64,000 nt of DNA, taken from NCBI RefSeq assembly GCF_016545825.1, contig NC_052613.1, positions 2,480,001-2,544,000 on the forward strand. The letters are read 5' to 3'. Shown one piece after another: positions 1 to 11,600 of this stretch (within the stretch, counting starts at the first letter, position 1; each line of letters starts with the position of its first letter). The translations under genes were made by a program, and so were the position numbers. Source of the stretch: Eucalyptus grandis. Lineage: Eukaryota > Streptophyta > Magnoliopsida > Myrtales > Myrtaceae. The notes beneath the pieces are model-generated. The model ran no database searches, was not told where the DNA came from, and saw only the letters and a list, made by a program, of their open reading frames with translations.

Positions 1-1738
1 TTTTATTATTCTACACTTACTCCATCTCACATAAAACCTTATTAAAGAAGCACAACTTTTATTGAAGCCACCAACATTTTACAATATCTGCCAAAACAAG
101 AGATCAAGCCTAAATTTCCAAACAGCAATATTAGGGAAGCCAACCTATCCTTCATGTGGCGGCTGAAGACAATGACGTCTGCACCAAGTCTCATGGTGCT
201 CGTTTTGAAGCCATTTCCATCTGAAAGATGAGTTTTGCATGTCAACACAAAAGAGCACCAAAAGAAACTTGACAGTACTTCACAAAGTGAGCAGAGAAGG
301 TGTACATTGTCCAATAGCTGATTTCTCTTTTTTATCTGAAAATCCAAAACTCATACACCGCCTCAGTGCTTCAGGGTCCATTCCACCACCATCATCTAGT
401 TGCAATAAGTCAGATTTTAGGAAGACATGAATCAGGTGTATTTCCTATTTAAACAATTCGATGAGAGAGACCCCAAAATAACATAAAACTAGATTTTCAT
501 ATTAAAAAGTTGAAGGTGGAAATGACCTTGGATTAGCAATGCTGGGCTTCCATCCCTTGGATTTAAGGTTTTGTCTATAATAACATATGTGGCCCCATTT
601 TGGATCTGTCCTTGCGGGCAAACGGTGAATGTGAAAAACAGATCACACAACTCTAAATATGTGGAACAGAGAGTAGACTACTAAATGTTAAAATACAAAG
701 CCAGAATCAGGAAATAAGAATATGAGATAAAATTCACTGTTCGCGAGTTACTGTAGCATCGATTTTTTTCTATCGTATTCTAATCCAAATAGGTCTAACT
801 ATTCAAGTCTTCTTGTTATACATCATCCTCACATTAAAATTTTCTTACAGTATTTCAGAATAAGCATACAACTATTGTAGGATAGTCAGAACTTGCAGAG
901 GAAAAGTACTATTATGTTTTGATTGGTAATACTAATGGTATCTTCAAAATCAACAATCACCAACAGAGGAGCAACTGAAACAAAATACTAGAATACTTAA
1001 AAACTTTTGGGCCAGAAGATCACCTCATCAACTGCATTGTCAAGCAACTCTGCTATGGCTGCAAAAGAAGGAGCAGGTAAATCCAAACTAGAACAAAAGC
1101 ACTTAAAAGTGGTTTCTGTCAAGAAATATAATCCCTGTAATATAAAATTCACAACCATCCAGGTAAACATACCCCCAAAGGCCCACTTATGTGAAGTGGC
1201 ATTTGAATGGAGGAACATAGGGTGGACATGGAGATAGTTTCTTCCACCTGTTATGCGAAACAAGCAGCAAAAGAAAAGGTCAGAAATGCAGTTGATATAC
1301 ATAGCATCCACAGTTGACAGCGCACAGTTAACAGAAGGATCAGCTGATTGAACAAGTGAGAAGGCTGGTATGAGTATCCATAATCACTGGAACTCTTATG
1401 TCTAGTCACCAGCCATGTCCAATTGAGATTGTAAGGAGGAATTAAAAATTACAAATAGGATTTAGAAGCATAATACTTTGAATTGAGATTTTGGTACTAT
1501 GCCCATTGTCATAGCTCCCAGATTTCCAAAACTGCCGGCACAGTGGTGCTGGACCGATGGTGGACGTTGAAGAAAGGCCTGAATCTTCCAGAGTAGACTG
1601 CGCCTGATCTAACACACTGCTTTCACTATGACCAGTACTCAAAGCATTTGAGCTTCTCTCTTCTCCAGATTCTTGTTTTTCAAGAAGTGAATTGGGCTTC
1701 TGAAGCTGGACTTTTTGAAACACTTCAGAAGGCTTCAT
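1..1738 (-). CDS. MORC6: MORC6-like GHKL ATPase, 5' part (runs off the left edge)
   Basis: This is the first of two tandem MORC6-like genes. Only exons 1-6 lie in the window: 1477-1738, 1173-1247, 1024-1058, 527-605, 306-395 and 145-220, with the rest to the left of base 1. The ATG at 1738 (MKPSEVFQKV) is the first in frame. The GHKL ATP-binding motifs are visible: ELLDNAVDE (motif I), DDGGGMDP (motif II) with GFSDKK, and GNGFKTSTMRLGADV (motif III). The exons are 262, 75, 35, 79, 90 and 76 bases, the same lengths as in the neighbour at 8681-16195, so splicing is conserved and no exon seen is broken. The family is known: plant MORC6 dimerises with other MORCs to compact chromatin in silencing. 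Whether the unseen 3' half is intact cannot be judged. Confidence 0.88.
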
Positions 1739-3240
1739 GCTTGAACCCACCCCAATGTCTAGTCTAAAAGTGTCATATCCACCTTTAACAGTTCAGCAAC
1801 ATGCAAGTCTGCAATGCCTGTATTTAGCACTGTAACAGAAGTTACAGAGAATCAACAAACAAATTGCTCAGAGAAGCAGGAAGACGGTATGAAGTTCAAA
1901 TTTAGTAAAGATTACAAATCAGATAGGACCAAGGTGATGAAGCAAGTGTGTCACAAAACAAACTGCTGCTTGTCATCCTCTAGGAAGTAATACTGGTAAC
2001 AATATCTTTACTTGTACAGTCCCTACTCAAAATGTTCCAGAATTTGTGGATAGCAAAATTCATGTCCACAGAAACCATGCTCATGATGTGACTCCTCCTT
2101 TTTCACTAATCTTGTTCATTTAAGTGCTCTGTTGATTTTGCAATTTGAGCTCTCACATCTGCCTGACATTTTGGTAGCATGCTCAATTAAAGGGATGCCT
2201 AGCAATTGTTTGGCAACTAGATTTTTTTCCATACAAATTGTTAGGACATTGGTCAGGATATCTTTCCTTTTAATCGACTACTGACTATCTGGAATGTTCA
2301 CATCTCTGATGTGCAGGTAAACTGAGTTTGAAAAGGTCGACCCCTCTGCCCCCTTGACTTCTTTCAGTCCTCATGCATCATAAATACCGGAAACAGAACA
2401 CAATCCAGCCATAGATATTCAAAAGTGTTTCCGGTATTCTTCCAATGCTAAAGCTTAGTCTTAAACTACCAAACTCTTTCTGGACTTAGACCAAAATAAA
2501 AAATAAAAATAGAAACTTTCTGGACAAACCCCCACCCCCCCGACAACCCCCAAAAGAGAACAAAAACAGCAAGAATTTGATGGAACCATTGAAGTACATA
2601 AGACACGCCACCTGCATGTCGCTGGAAACCACAAATGCCCTTTGGACCAAAGACAGACAATGGCAGGACTAGGAAGTCAAGGACACTCAAAGCAGCGCAA
2701 GCAATCACGCAAAGCACATATTCGAAGCGAAAAGCAAACAATGGCAGGAGTAGGAAGTCAAGAACGTTCCAACAGCACAAGCAATTACGCAGAGAAAAGC
2801 ACGAAAGTTGACGAAGGGTCGTCACCTCCTCCGACGGAAGAAACCCCCCCACGGGCTCTCGGTTCAGATGCGCTGCGCGCTCAAAAAGAAAATGCAAGGC
2901 CTACCCACGATTCAGCGAACACCCAGAAGGCGAGAATTCACGAAACTTCAGTGAATTTGGAACCCGAGCTATTGTGGGTCGTCTGCCCGCACACTTTCCA
3001 GTACTCTTCCTCGCCGGAACCCTAGCACCGTCCGGGAGAGGATCCGGGAAGATTCGGTTTCGACGGTGGCCGGGGCGGCGGAGAATTCGGCGGAGAATTG
3101 CGGCGGCGATGGAAGAAGGGAAAGCCGAGTGGGTGACAGAGTTGAGGTGGATCGCTCCTCCGCTCACCAGACCACCACCAGCACGTTTACTACTCGACTA
3201 CGGGGACTCTCTGGAGCGTGGTTATTGGACAGCGCGTTTC
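1739..3240 (-). promoter_or_regulatory. 5' UTR and promoter region of the partial MORC gene
   Basis: No protein-coding exon is supported here. Bases 2900-3130 form a GC-rich island with a CCTAG/CCGG-rich stretch. It resembles the GC-rich block at 17030-17290 in front of the second MORC gene, and both lie at about the same distance from their ATG. Short frames in the two islands share only a few residues, so I read this as leader and promoter rather than a coding exon. A small upstream coding exon cannot be fully excluded. Confidence 0.45.
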
Positions 3241-3339
3241 TATCCTACAGTCCGTTGTTAGTTATAGCTGTTCTTTGTATAGACTATAGACATGAGGGAA
3301 AAACAAAGAAAGATTTCTTGTTGAATTTTAAAACTGTAA

Positions 3340-3364
3340 AAATATACATGTGTGTGTGTGTGTG
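3340..3364. repeat. TG dinucleotide microsatellite
   Basis: A short (TG)n tract at about 3350-3364 sits in the AT-rich spacer beyond the MORC promoter. It is a simple repeat with no other signal. Bases 3240-3581 otherwise show nothing recognisable. Confidence 0.6.
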
Positions 3365-3581
3365 AATTTATACATCCATAAATATAGCTTGGAATATTTC
3401 GAGTATTGTACCTTAAAATGTTGTGGAAAAGCTTCTGGGCGATTATGAAGATTGACAAAACTTTTCTCAATTGACTTTTGTTTCTAATAATAAGTTTTTT
3501 CATATGGAAATTCTGGGATATATAATCAAATATTACTTTTTAGGTTCCCAGAGAGAGTAAGCTTTTAAGCCATTGAATTTT

Positions 3582-4392
3582 AGGAAAATTCTAAATAAAG
3601 GCCTGAAGTGAATCTATTTTCTCAAATAAGGATTCAAAGTAACGGATCCAAAGTGAATCCATTGTTTCAAATAAAGGCTCGCAGTGAATTTTGTATCAAA
3701 TAAAGACCTGAAATGATCAAGGTAATCTCTATTGAGGACCTTAACTCGCCGACAGATATTTTCCAATGATTAAAATAGAGGCAATTTTGTCTGAAATTTG
3801 TGATTGGAAAAAAGGGAAAAATCTAAATTAATTAAGTTTAGGTTATTCATTTACATGTTTATGTTTTATTCTTTCTTCTCCTTCACTGCTCCTCAACCAA
3901 ATCGCTGCCCGATCATCATCATGACTCGATTCTCATCGCTCCTTGCCTTACTCGACTAGCGGAGAATTTGGAGAATTTGGGTCTCCACAAACAAACAAAG
4001 AAGCATCTGATTTTCTTCTTGTTTTTGAATTCGTGCCTCAACCAGCAAAGAATTTGAGTTTTCAACTTTGCGAAGGATGGATATAAGGAATGAAGAGACT
4101 GTAGAAAACCCAGGATTTTTTGTTTCTATTTTAAGATTTGTTAATTTTCCCTAGATTGTTTTTTTTGAACAAAATTGTCCAAATTCCAATAGTAAAAAAT
4201 GTTACATACTTGATAGCTAGCGAATATTTAGCTAACCTACAAGTTCAAGTCTTTATTTAGAATTGATTCAACCATTTCGGGTCTTTATTTGAGACAATAG
4301 GTCTACTTTATGTAAATATTTGACACAAAATTCATTTCGAATTCTTATTTGAGAAAATTGATCCACTTTAGGTCCTTATTTGGAATTTTCCC
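3582..4392. mobile_element. Mutator-like MITE with 9-bp target duplication
   Basis: An 811-base element is bounded by the identical 9-base direct repeat TTGAATTTT (3573-3581 and 4393-4401), the usual target-duplication size for Mutator-like transposons. Its ends are long inverted repeats of about 150 bases, starting AGGAAAATTCTAAATAA on the left and GGGAAAATTCCAAATAA when the right end is reversed. Each arm contains several degenerate copies of a unit of roughly 40 bases (core TCAAATAAAGGCCTGAAGTG). There is no transposase frame, so it is non-autonomous. Confidence 0.82.
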
Positions 4393-4401
4393 TTGAATTT
4401 T

Positions 4402-6237
4402 GGATCTACATGGCCGAATTGTTTGAAGACAAATCAGTGCCATTTTTGATCTTACAGGCCTGATAATCTCTAAGAGTGACACACCTACTGATGCATAATC
4501 TCAATGGTTATTTGCATGACCAAAGTAGTTTATGGTAGCAGTGTCCATTTGATGCGTTCAGATTAATTGGCCCAATGATGTCAATCCCGAGAAGGGCCAT
4601 AGATATTCAATGTGATCCATTAATAGGAGCATTGATCTTATCTCCATAAACTTGACATTAATGATGACAACGCACGTGTTGAATATACTCGGCTTCCATG
4701 GTTAACTTAGCCTCATGATCTTTTTAGCTAGGAGGTGTCTATTCACGTGAGGACCACATTCTCCTTCATAGATCTCCCAATGTAAAGATCATATCCTTAA
4801 TATTCATAATCAACGATATAAGGATATCTTTTAGACATAGAACCTTCGTGAAACACAGCTTGTGGATTGGTACAAATTCCTTGCCTTATATATATTGACT
4901 TGAAAGGAAAGTTGACCATCATAATCTCTTCAACATGGAGTATTTGGATAAATCAATTGGAACACAAAATTTTCTTTCTATACGAAGGACACAATTTATG
5001 GAAACCTGATTTGCTATATAGGCGACATTATCAAAGGGAGACTTCATTCTCAGCAAGTCTTGAAGCAATCAAATCTTCTAGCAACATTTAAGTCGAACAG
5101 GTTGATTGAATGCACGATTCTCTGAGACTATGTCCACCAGTCAGTTTGGATAATGAGGAGTTCAAACGAAGTTCGTGAAACCGAAGAAACGAAGAGAATT
5201 TTCCAAAACTTTTAATTCCAACGTTCAAAGAAATTCTTGTACTTCCAAATTCATCTTTGTGAGCTCAAAGCTATAATCTCTTAGAAGATGAGGTCACATT
5301 TACTTGAATCAAGAATACTCAGTTCTGATAGATTCATCTAATGAATCCAGCTAACAGGCTATCAACATAAGAGAGTAGACATGGGCTTATCAAAGCCGAA
5401 TCATTACAAACTTGTTGTGTACATTTGTCTATCATTTAAACTCTTATTTATTTCTTATGATAAATTATTGCACACCATTATGATTTGAGCATCACACACC
5501 TTATCACCAAATGCTGTCTTATTGCAATATTAGTTCCAATTTTCTTTAAATTATGTATATTCAACCTATTCAACCCCTCTAGGTAATAGTTCTAGCCCTG
5601 AAAAGAGAGAAAAATATCCATATTATGTAAGTTATTGGATTTGAAAAGGGAAAGTAAAAGCGACTCTAAACATACTTATGGAATAATATGTTACTAGGTC
5701 ATTTGATTTTGATTTTTTTTAATCACTTTTCCAAGGAAATATTATTATGAAAATGCCAATTTTCTTAGTTATGTGGGGTTTTAGAGAAAAACTTCGGTAT
5801 CAAGTGACATTACAAATTTTACTTCTATTTGTCATGTTAGTAATTATTGTGTTATATGAAATTAAAATTTCATGCTAAAATTAAAGTTAAACATCTCAAA
5901 TATAGGTCTTATGCGCTACATATAGTACAATGCATAAGGCATGATTACCAATTTATAATTTCGATATTAGATCGATCGCAAATTGAACTACATATATTCC
6001 GTGAGCATTGATTATAATTACAAAAGTGCCACTAGATTAATTGAATATTATGATAGTTCCTAGAGAGACCATATAAGAAAATATCTAAAATGCCTTTAGA
6101 AGGCACAAACTTAAATGAATTTGTAAATAAGTCCTATATGTTCTTTCACATGGTCATTGATATATGTCACATGTTTCAAACATGTTCTTTTTCTCCTCTC
6201 TTATAACCACAAGTTTTGTCAATTAAAGAAAGTCACT
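4402..6237. other. AT-rich intergenic stretch, no gene recognised
   Basis: About 1.8 kb of AT-rich sequence. The longest frames are short and match no family I recognise. No RNA gene or clear repeat boundary was seen. Confidence 0.5.
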
Positions 6238-7790
6238 CGAAAAAGTATTAGAAAAGTCTTAAACTTATTACATTAGTGCCAATTTAGTCATAAATCTTTA
6301 ATGACACTAATTTAGTCTCAAACATTTCAATTTGGTGCTAATTCAATCATTCATACTAATTTTGGCCAGATTTTGCTTATGTAAACACCGATAGGCTTAC
6401 ATGCCACAATTAGCATTGACGTTGACAACTTTCAATAATACTCTAATATCGTTTTTGACTTTTTTTAGTTTCATTTCTTTTCCTTTTTCCTTTTTTTTCT
6501 TTCCTTTTTTATTCCTCCTTCCCTTTCTTCTTCCTCTAGCTTCCTCTAGCTGATTGGCGATTGGCTAAAGGCAAGGGTCGACAAGATCAACCTCACTAAC
6601 CTTTGGCGAGCGTCATTGGCCACTAACGAGGTTGTGCATCACCTAGCCCTCGGCAAGGCTCGAATCCTCGCCATAAGCCACAAGGATAGCCTCACGCTAG
6701 GTTGGCAAGGGTCGAGCCTCACCAAATCTAGTGAGGTGAGGACTTGCCAACCCGCTCAAGACTACCCTCACTTGGGGTTGAGCATGATTTTAGAGTAAAA
6801 CCTGAAATCTAATAATTGGATTGATGAGAACCTATAGATCTCATAGGATAGATTCCAGATTCCATAAAATAAATAACCTATATTGAGGGATAGATTCCAG
6901 GTTCTTCAATTTGAAGACACCTGGAACTTAGAATCTAAAACAAGTTTAATTATATGTATTTTTTGTTCATATCTTCGCGCGATCTTGCAATATTCCACAC
7001 CGTTTCATGATAAGTATATAATCTAAAAGTACTAGTTTAGGCTTTTATTTTATGACCAAGACTTTTACTTTATTAATATTTATATTTTTCGTATGACTTT
7101 ATGCTTATCTTTATGCTCAGTGAATTATATCAACAAGTAATAGTTATTAAATGTTTTAATTTATTACAATTATTTAATTAATGATATAAATGAAACTTGA
7201 GTAGACCTTAGAACCGGCCATAAAACCTATAATAGAGTAGGTTTTATGTTCTAAGATTCTAAAATATGCATGATAAATTTAGATTCCACCAAAAAATGAG
7301 AAATCTATTCTAATTGGTAGGTTGCAGGTTCCAAGTAACCTGCACAGAACCTAAAACCGCTCAACCTTACTCTCACAATGCCTAATGAGTTCATGAGAGG
7401 TTAGGCGAGCCTCACCAATGGCCGGCGAGGTCCCTTATTGACCCTTGCCTCTAGCTGGTAGTCAAGGTCCAACTAGAGGAAGAAGGCAAGGCAAGAGAGG
7501 AAAAACATATAGAGAAAAGAAAAATAAAAGAAAAATAAAAGAAATAATAATAAATAATTATTAAAAATTATTAAAATATTATTAAAAATTATTCATGTTA
7601 GCGCCGACAAACCTATGTTCGGCCTATGTGACACGATTAGCATCCATGTTAACAATATCTAGTTAAAATTAGCTAGAATAATTAGATTAACACAATATCA
7701 AAAAATTTATGACTAAATTGACATCATTAAAACGTTTAAAACTAAAGTGACATCACTAAACCCGTAAACCACGAGTTTTGTGTGCATTTT
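6238..7790. mobile_element. Large inverted-repeat MULE-like element with nested insertion
   Basis: Two arms of about 200 bases (near 6245-6440 and 7580-7785) are inverted copies of each other, sharing phrases such as GCCAATTTAGTCATAAAT and, further in, TAAACACCGATAGGC against GCCTATGTTCGGCG. Inside each arm is a GC-richer block (6540-6770 and 7377-7500) with repeated GGCGAGG/CCTCGCC words, also inverted. The same terminal family occurs at 50189-51341, where the ends are precise. Here they are blurred and no clean target duplication was found. No transposase is visible. The centre is interrupted by an hAT-like insertion. Confidence 0.65.
6772..7368. mobile_element. hAT-like MITE nested inside the MULE-like element
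   Basis: A 597-base insertion begins TTGGGGTTGAGC and ends GCTCAACCTT, giving short inverted ends. It is flanked by ACCCTCAC (6764-6771) and ACTCTCAC (7369-7376), an 8-base duplication with one mismatch, the size expected for hAT transposons. Removing it rejoins the GC-rich interior of the surrounding element. It contains no transposase frame. Confidence 0.6.
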
Positions 7791-8680
7791 TAGAAGAGAC
7801 AAATAAAATTTGGCAAGATAGTTAGGTTACATTTGTTACTAAACATTTTTCTAAAAATAATCGCTTAATCAATTAAAAAACATTTCATTACTGATAATAA
7901 TTTGTGTCTAATGTCTAAATATTTCTATAAACTTCTATAAACGACGATGATATTTTCCATTCATTCATACTTATAAGTGATACAAATCATCATTTTTAAG
8001 AACCTTTTTCCCAAATCGTTTATTTTAAACAAATAGAGCTTTAGAATAATGGGATCCTTGTATAATATAGTTTTTTACTGAACCAAATTGTGCCTTGGTG
8101 TCAAAATTTCCCCATTGCTACCCAAGTCAACTGCAAGTAAATCATAGCATACTCTTCAACTCAACAAATAGCAGCCTGGACAGACATCTCCCCAATGATG
8201 TGTCGTCAAATCCAACTTCAGGTTGGGTTTTCTAGGAATCATTAGAACACAGCTTGTCAAATGTAAAAGGGCTAGTCAACTGAGTTAATTAACCAAAATT
8301 CCATGGTCAACACACAACCTGAAATTTGAGTATCTAGTTATAGATATAGACAATTTTAACTAGATTTAAATCTACCTGCTACATTCATTGCGGCGGAGGC
8401 TTGCGGAACGCTTCGGCAAATCCACTGTGGTTGAATCATTCTTTCCTCTATCATTGAAGTGTCGACTATTTGCTAAACTATACTCGTTCACAAGTATGAT
8501 CTTCTCGGTCACATTTAGCCAAGAATCGGATAGAAACTGATGATGTATCCTAAGAGATCTGAGAGGGTGCTAAGGTTTCACTCTCCGCAATCAGGCCCGC
8601 GGTGCTTGAGAATTCTGGATAGCCTGACTGAGCAACAAATACCACCAAAAACTCAATTGGATAAACCCTAAGAGCTTTTT
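7791..8680. other. Spacer and probable 3' UTR of the MORC6 gene
   Basis: Downstream, in transcription sense, of the MORC6 stop at 8681. The first few hundred bases left of the stop probably hold the 3' UTR. No second gene or repeat is recognised. Confidence 0.4.
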
Positions 8681-11600
8681 TTACCGAGACCAGATATTTA
8701 CATTGTTTTCATTCTTGATTGGGCCCAGAGATCGAGCTTCACCCAGGAGTCGAGAATACTCGCGCTGAGCTTCTCCTAGTTCACTTGTGAGCCAAGCCAA
8801 CTGCACCACCAAAAACAGCGAATTTTTTCAGAAGGGCATAATATCATCAACTGGGATGAGAAGAGACTGGAATCAAGAATCGTTGAAAAACCTTGTCGCT
8901 AAGCTCCTTCTCGCTCTTCTCATATTCCACGCATCTGAAAGTAATCACAAGAAGCTTACAAATGTTCTAGTGCATGGTCCACGTACAAAACATAGAGCAT
9001 TGACATAAAAGGAGTAATGTACCTGGCCTAACTTAGTGGGTAAATACTGTTTGAGATGAAGCTTATTGATTGTATATGATCAAATAACGACGCACAAAAT
9101 GTCAAGTTTAGCGTTTCACGAATTATCTTTTGCATAATAAGGTAAGGGTAATCATCACCCTCCAACAGAGGAAAAAGGAAGAGCAAACAGTATATTGGTG
9201 CGAAGAAGTAGATAGATGATGCTGAGACCTAGCAAGGAAACAATGGAACTCACGGACACCATAAACCAACTCACGATGCTTCAGTGTATCCAGGTGCTTC
9301 ATAGCTACACAATTCAATCACTTGAAAATCAAAACTGTGAGGCAGCCACTCACTTTGCTAGTAGCTTCTTGTGTTCTTGCACTATCTTTGCAGCCTCCTC
9401 ATCTTTTAACCGGTTGTCAGGAATATTAACAGGCTGTAACACATGTATTGAAGAAGTCAATGCACAAAGCCAACCACAATTTGAAATACAACTTGTAGAT
9501 AGACCTGTATCTCCTCGATTTCCCAATTGCCGTTAAAGCCACCTTCCCCTGTTGTCTGCATATTTGCCCTTTCAGTTTCTGTTAGCTTGACTGCCTTTCG
9601 CTTCATACCAGACCCTGTAGTCATTGAGTCCTCTGCTTTAGAAAATTACAAAGTACAAGTCACCAGTAGCTCATCTTCAAAAGTTCACCTTGCTTAGACT
9701 CATCTCTGAATGCTACACCAAATGCTTCAGATGTTGTAAGAGGTAGACTCTGTCCCAATAGAATGGGCTTTTCATGACCACCATGAGGAACGGAATGAGA
9801 TGAATTCTTTGCATATACCGATGCTCGAACCTTCTTACTGACCTGATACCCAATCAGTCCACAATGATAGTCCCTGAAGTTAGATATGCACAAGAAGATC
9901 AGATAAGTGTGAATCAGACACACAACATCCATGAGCCTTTACCTTTAAATGGTAAATTGGAGAAGGGATGACAAAAAAAGATTTCATGGTGCAATAGTGT
10001 CACAATGGCTGGGTCTGAGGAAAGTCATCAAATGTGACAAACAAAATCTCTAAAGAGTCGGGAATTGCCATGATGGTATAGCCATCGATCAGCTCATCTA
10101 AATATGGTTAAGTCAAGAAGATCCAGCCAAATTTTCGCGAAAACATAAATGAGCCGATGAAGGGACGAGGACTCAGTTAAATGATAATTCCTATCCAGCA
10201 GAATTGTCATGGTGGAACCTGGAAGCTTCGTTGAACCATAGCACCTTTAGTTTATGTATAGGTGTGAAGCTCAGAAACAATCATTTAGGGACCACTCAAC
10301 TATATAGAGGTAATAGATACACAACGGAATCAAAGTATTGAAGAGTGCATATAAAGCTACTTAGACGGACATAAAAATAAAAGGTTAGGAAAGGGGGCAC
10401 CAAAACTGCTACAGCTGGCAACTCAAGATGTAAAGAGCAAAAAAGACTACTTGAGACTATTAGGGGGCAGCTCCTCATGGAAGGCAAATTATAAGCAATT
10501 CTCCAATCATAGCATAAAGTAGCAGAGGGACATATACAGCTCACAAGAACCACAAAACTGAATGACAAATGGAGAAAGATGAGAAGAAACAAAGCAGAAC
10601 CAACAAAAATGTTGCATATATAAACTGAAAAGTCCCAATTCTATAGCACAACAAATTCCACCAGGATAACAAGTAGCCTACCAGTATTCCAACGTCATTT
10701 CTTTCAACCGAACTTCCAGCTTCTGAAAAAGGGAAGTTCTCTCAAAATCTTGCTTGTTATGAGTTGGTTCAATAAAATTTGCTTCCAGAACACCTTCAAA
10801 AACAATGTGGATTAGGATGAGGTGACAGCACTTTATCCCAAGACATGCAGTGAACAAAGATCGAAGATACTTCTCACCAGCAACACCTCTACCCCTGAGA
10901 TTTGTTGAATAGTTCACGACCCTCCAAAATGGCTGAAAAGAGAATACAAATTCATGAAGTCAGAAGAAAGAATATTGATATTATTCATTTTGCCAATCTT
11001 TGTTGTTTGTTTCACTTTCTATTTTTTAACTTTTACAGTGGCTTCCCACAGTTGCCTCCCTATTAAATTAATAGCACTCCAACAACTGCTTGAAGCTAAT
11101 AACATTTCAAAAACTGCTTGAAACCCTAATAACAGATGGAATCATCTAGCCAATTATGGCACAAGCAGAGATGCCTATCTAGACAATAAAGCATTAAAAG
11201 ATAATAATTGACCCAACACTGAAGGTACCAGAGAAGATTTTGTTACCAGTATCAGTCGATTTTTGTAATACACATTAAACCCGTGGATGTTCAAATTCGG
11301 AGCTTCCTTTAAAAACCCTACAGTAGTCACAACCTCACCCTGCATGAATACCCCATGAACAGCATTTAAGTATTTGCAGCACAATTCGTCTTTAACAGAG
11401 GTGGAATAAATGGAGAGATGTCAATCAGACAAGCATGTCTATTTTCTAACAATCCAAGCATAACAATGCATGCTTCCATATTAGATGCGCCTTGCAGATC
11501 ACGCATGCCAGAGAGAGAGAGATTCGCAATGCAAAATGAAAGTTTCGACTGATGAATATTCCACAATGTCAGTGGCCCCCACAATGTCAGTGGCCCCCCA

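Noticed and set aside
6205..7775. AACCACAAGTTTTGT and AACCACGAGTTTTGT flanking the large MULE-like element as a target duplication
   Set aside because: Too long for this superfamily and not aligned with the inverted-repeat ends; probably chance or part of the element.
8787..9008. Plus-strand frame of 73 codons
   Set aside because: It overlaps the last MORC6 exons on the opposite strand, which are supported by family sequence and phase.
9350..9352. TGA at 9350-9352 as the MORC6 stop
   Set aside because: It lies in a strong splice donor. Splicing from it joins two more exons that complete the expected coiled coil and family length.
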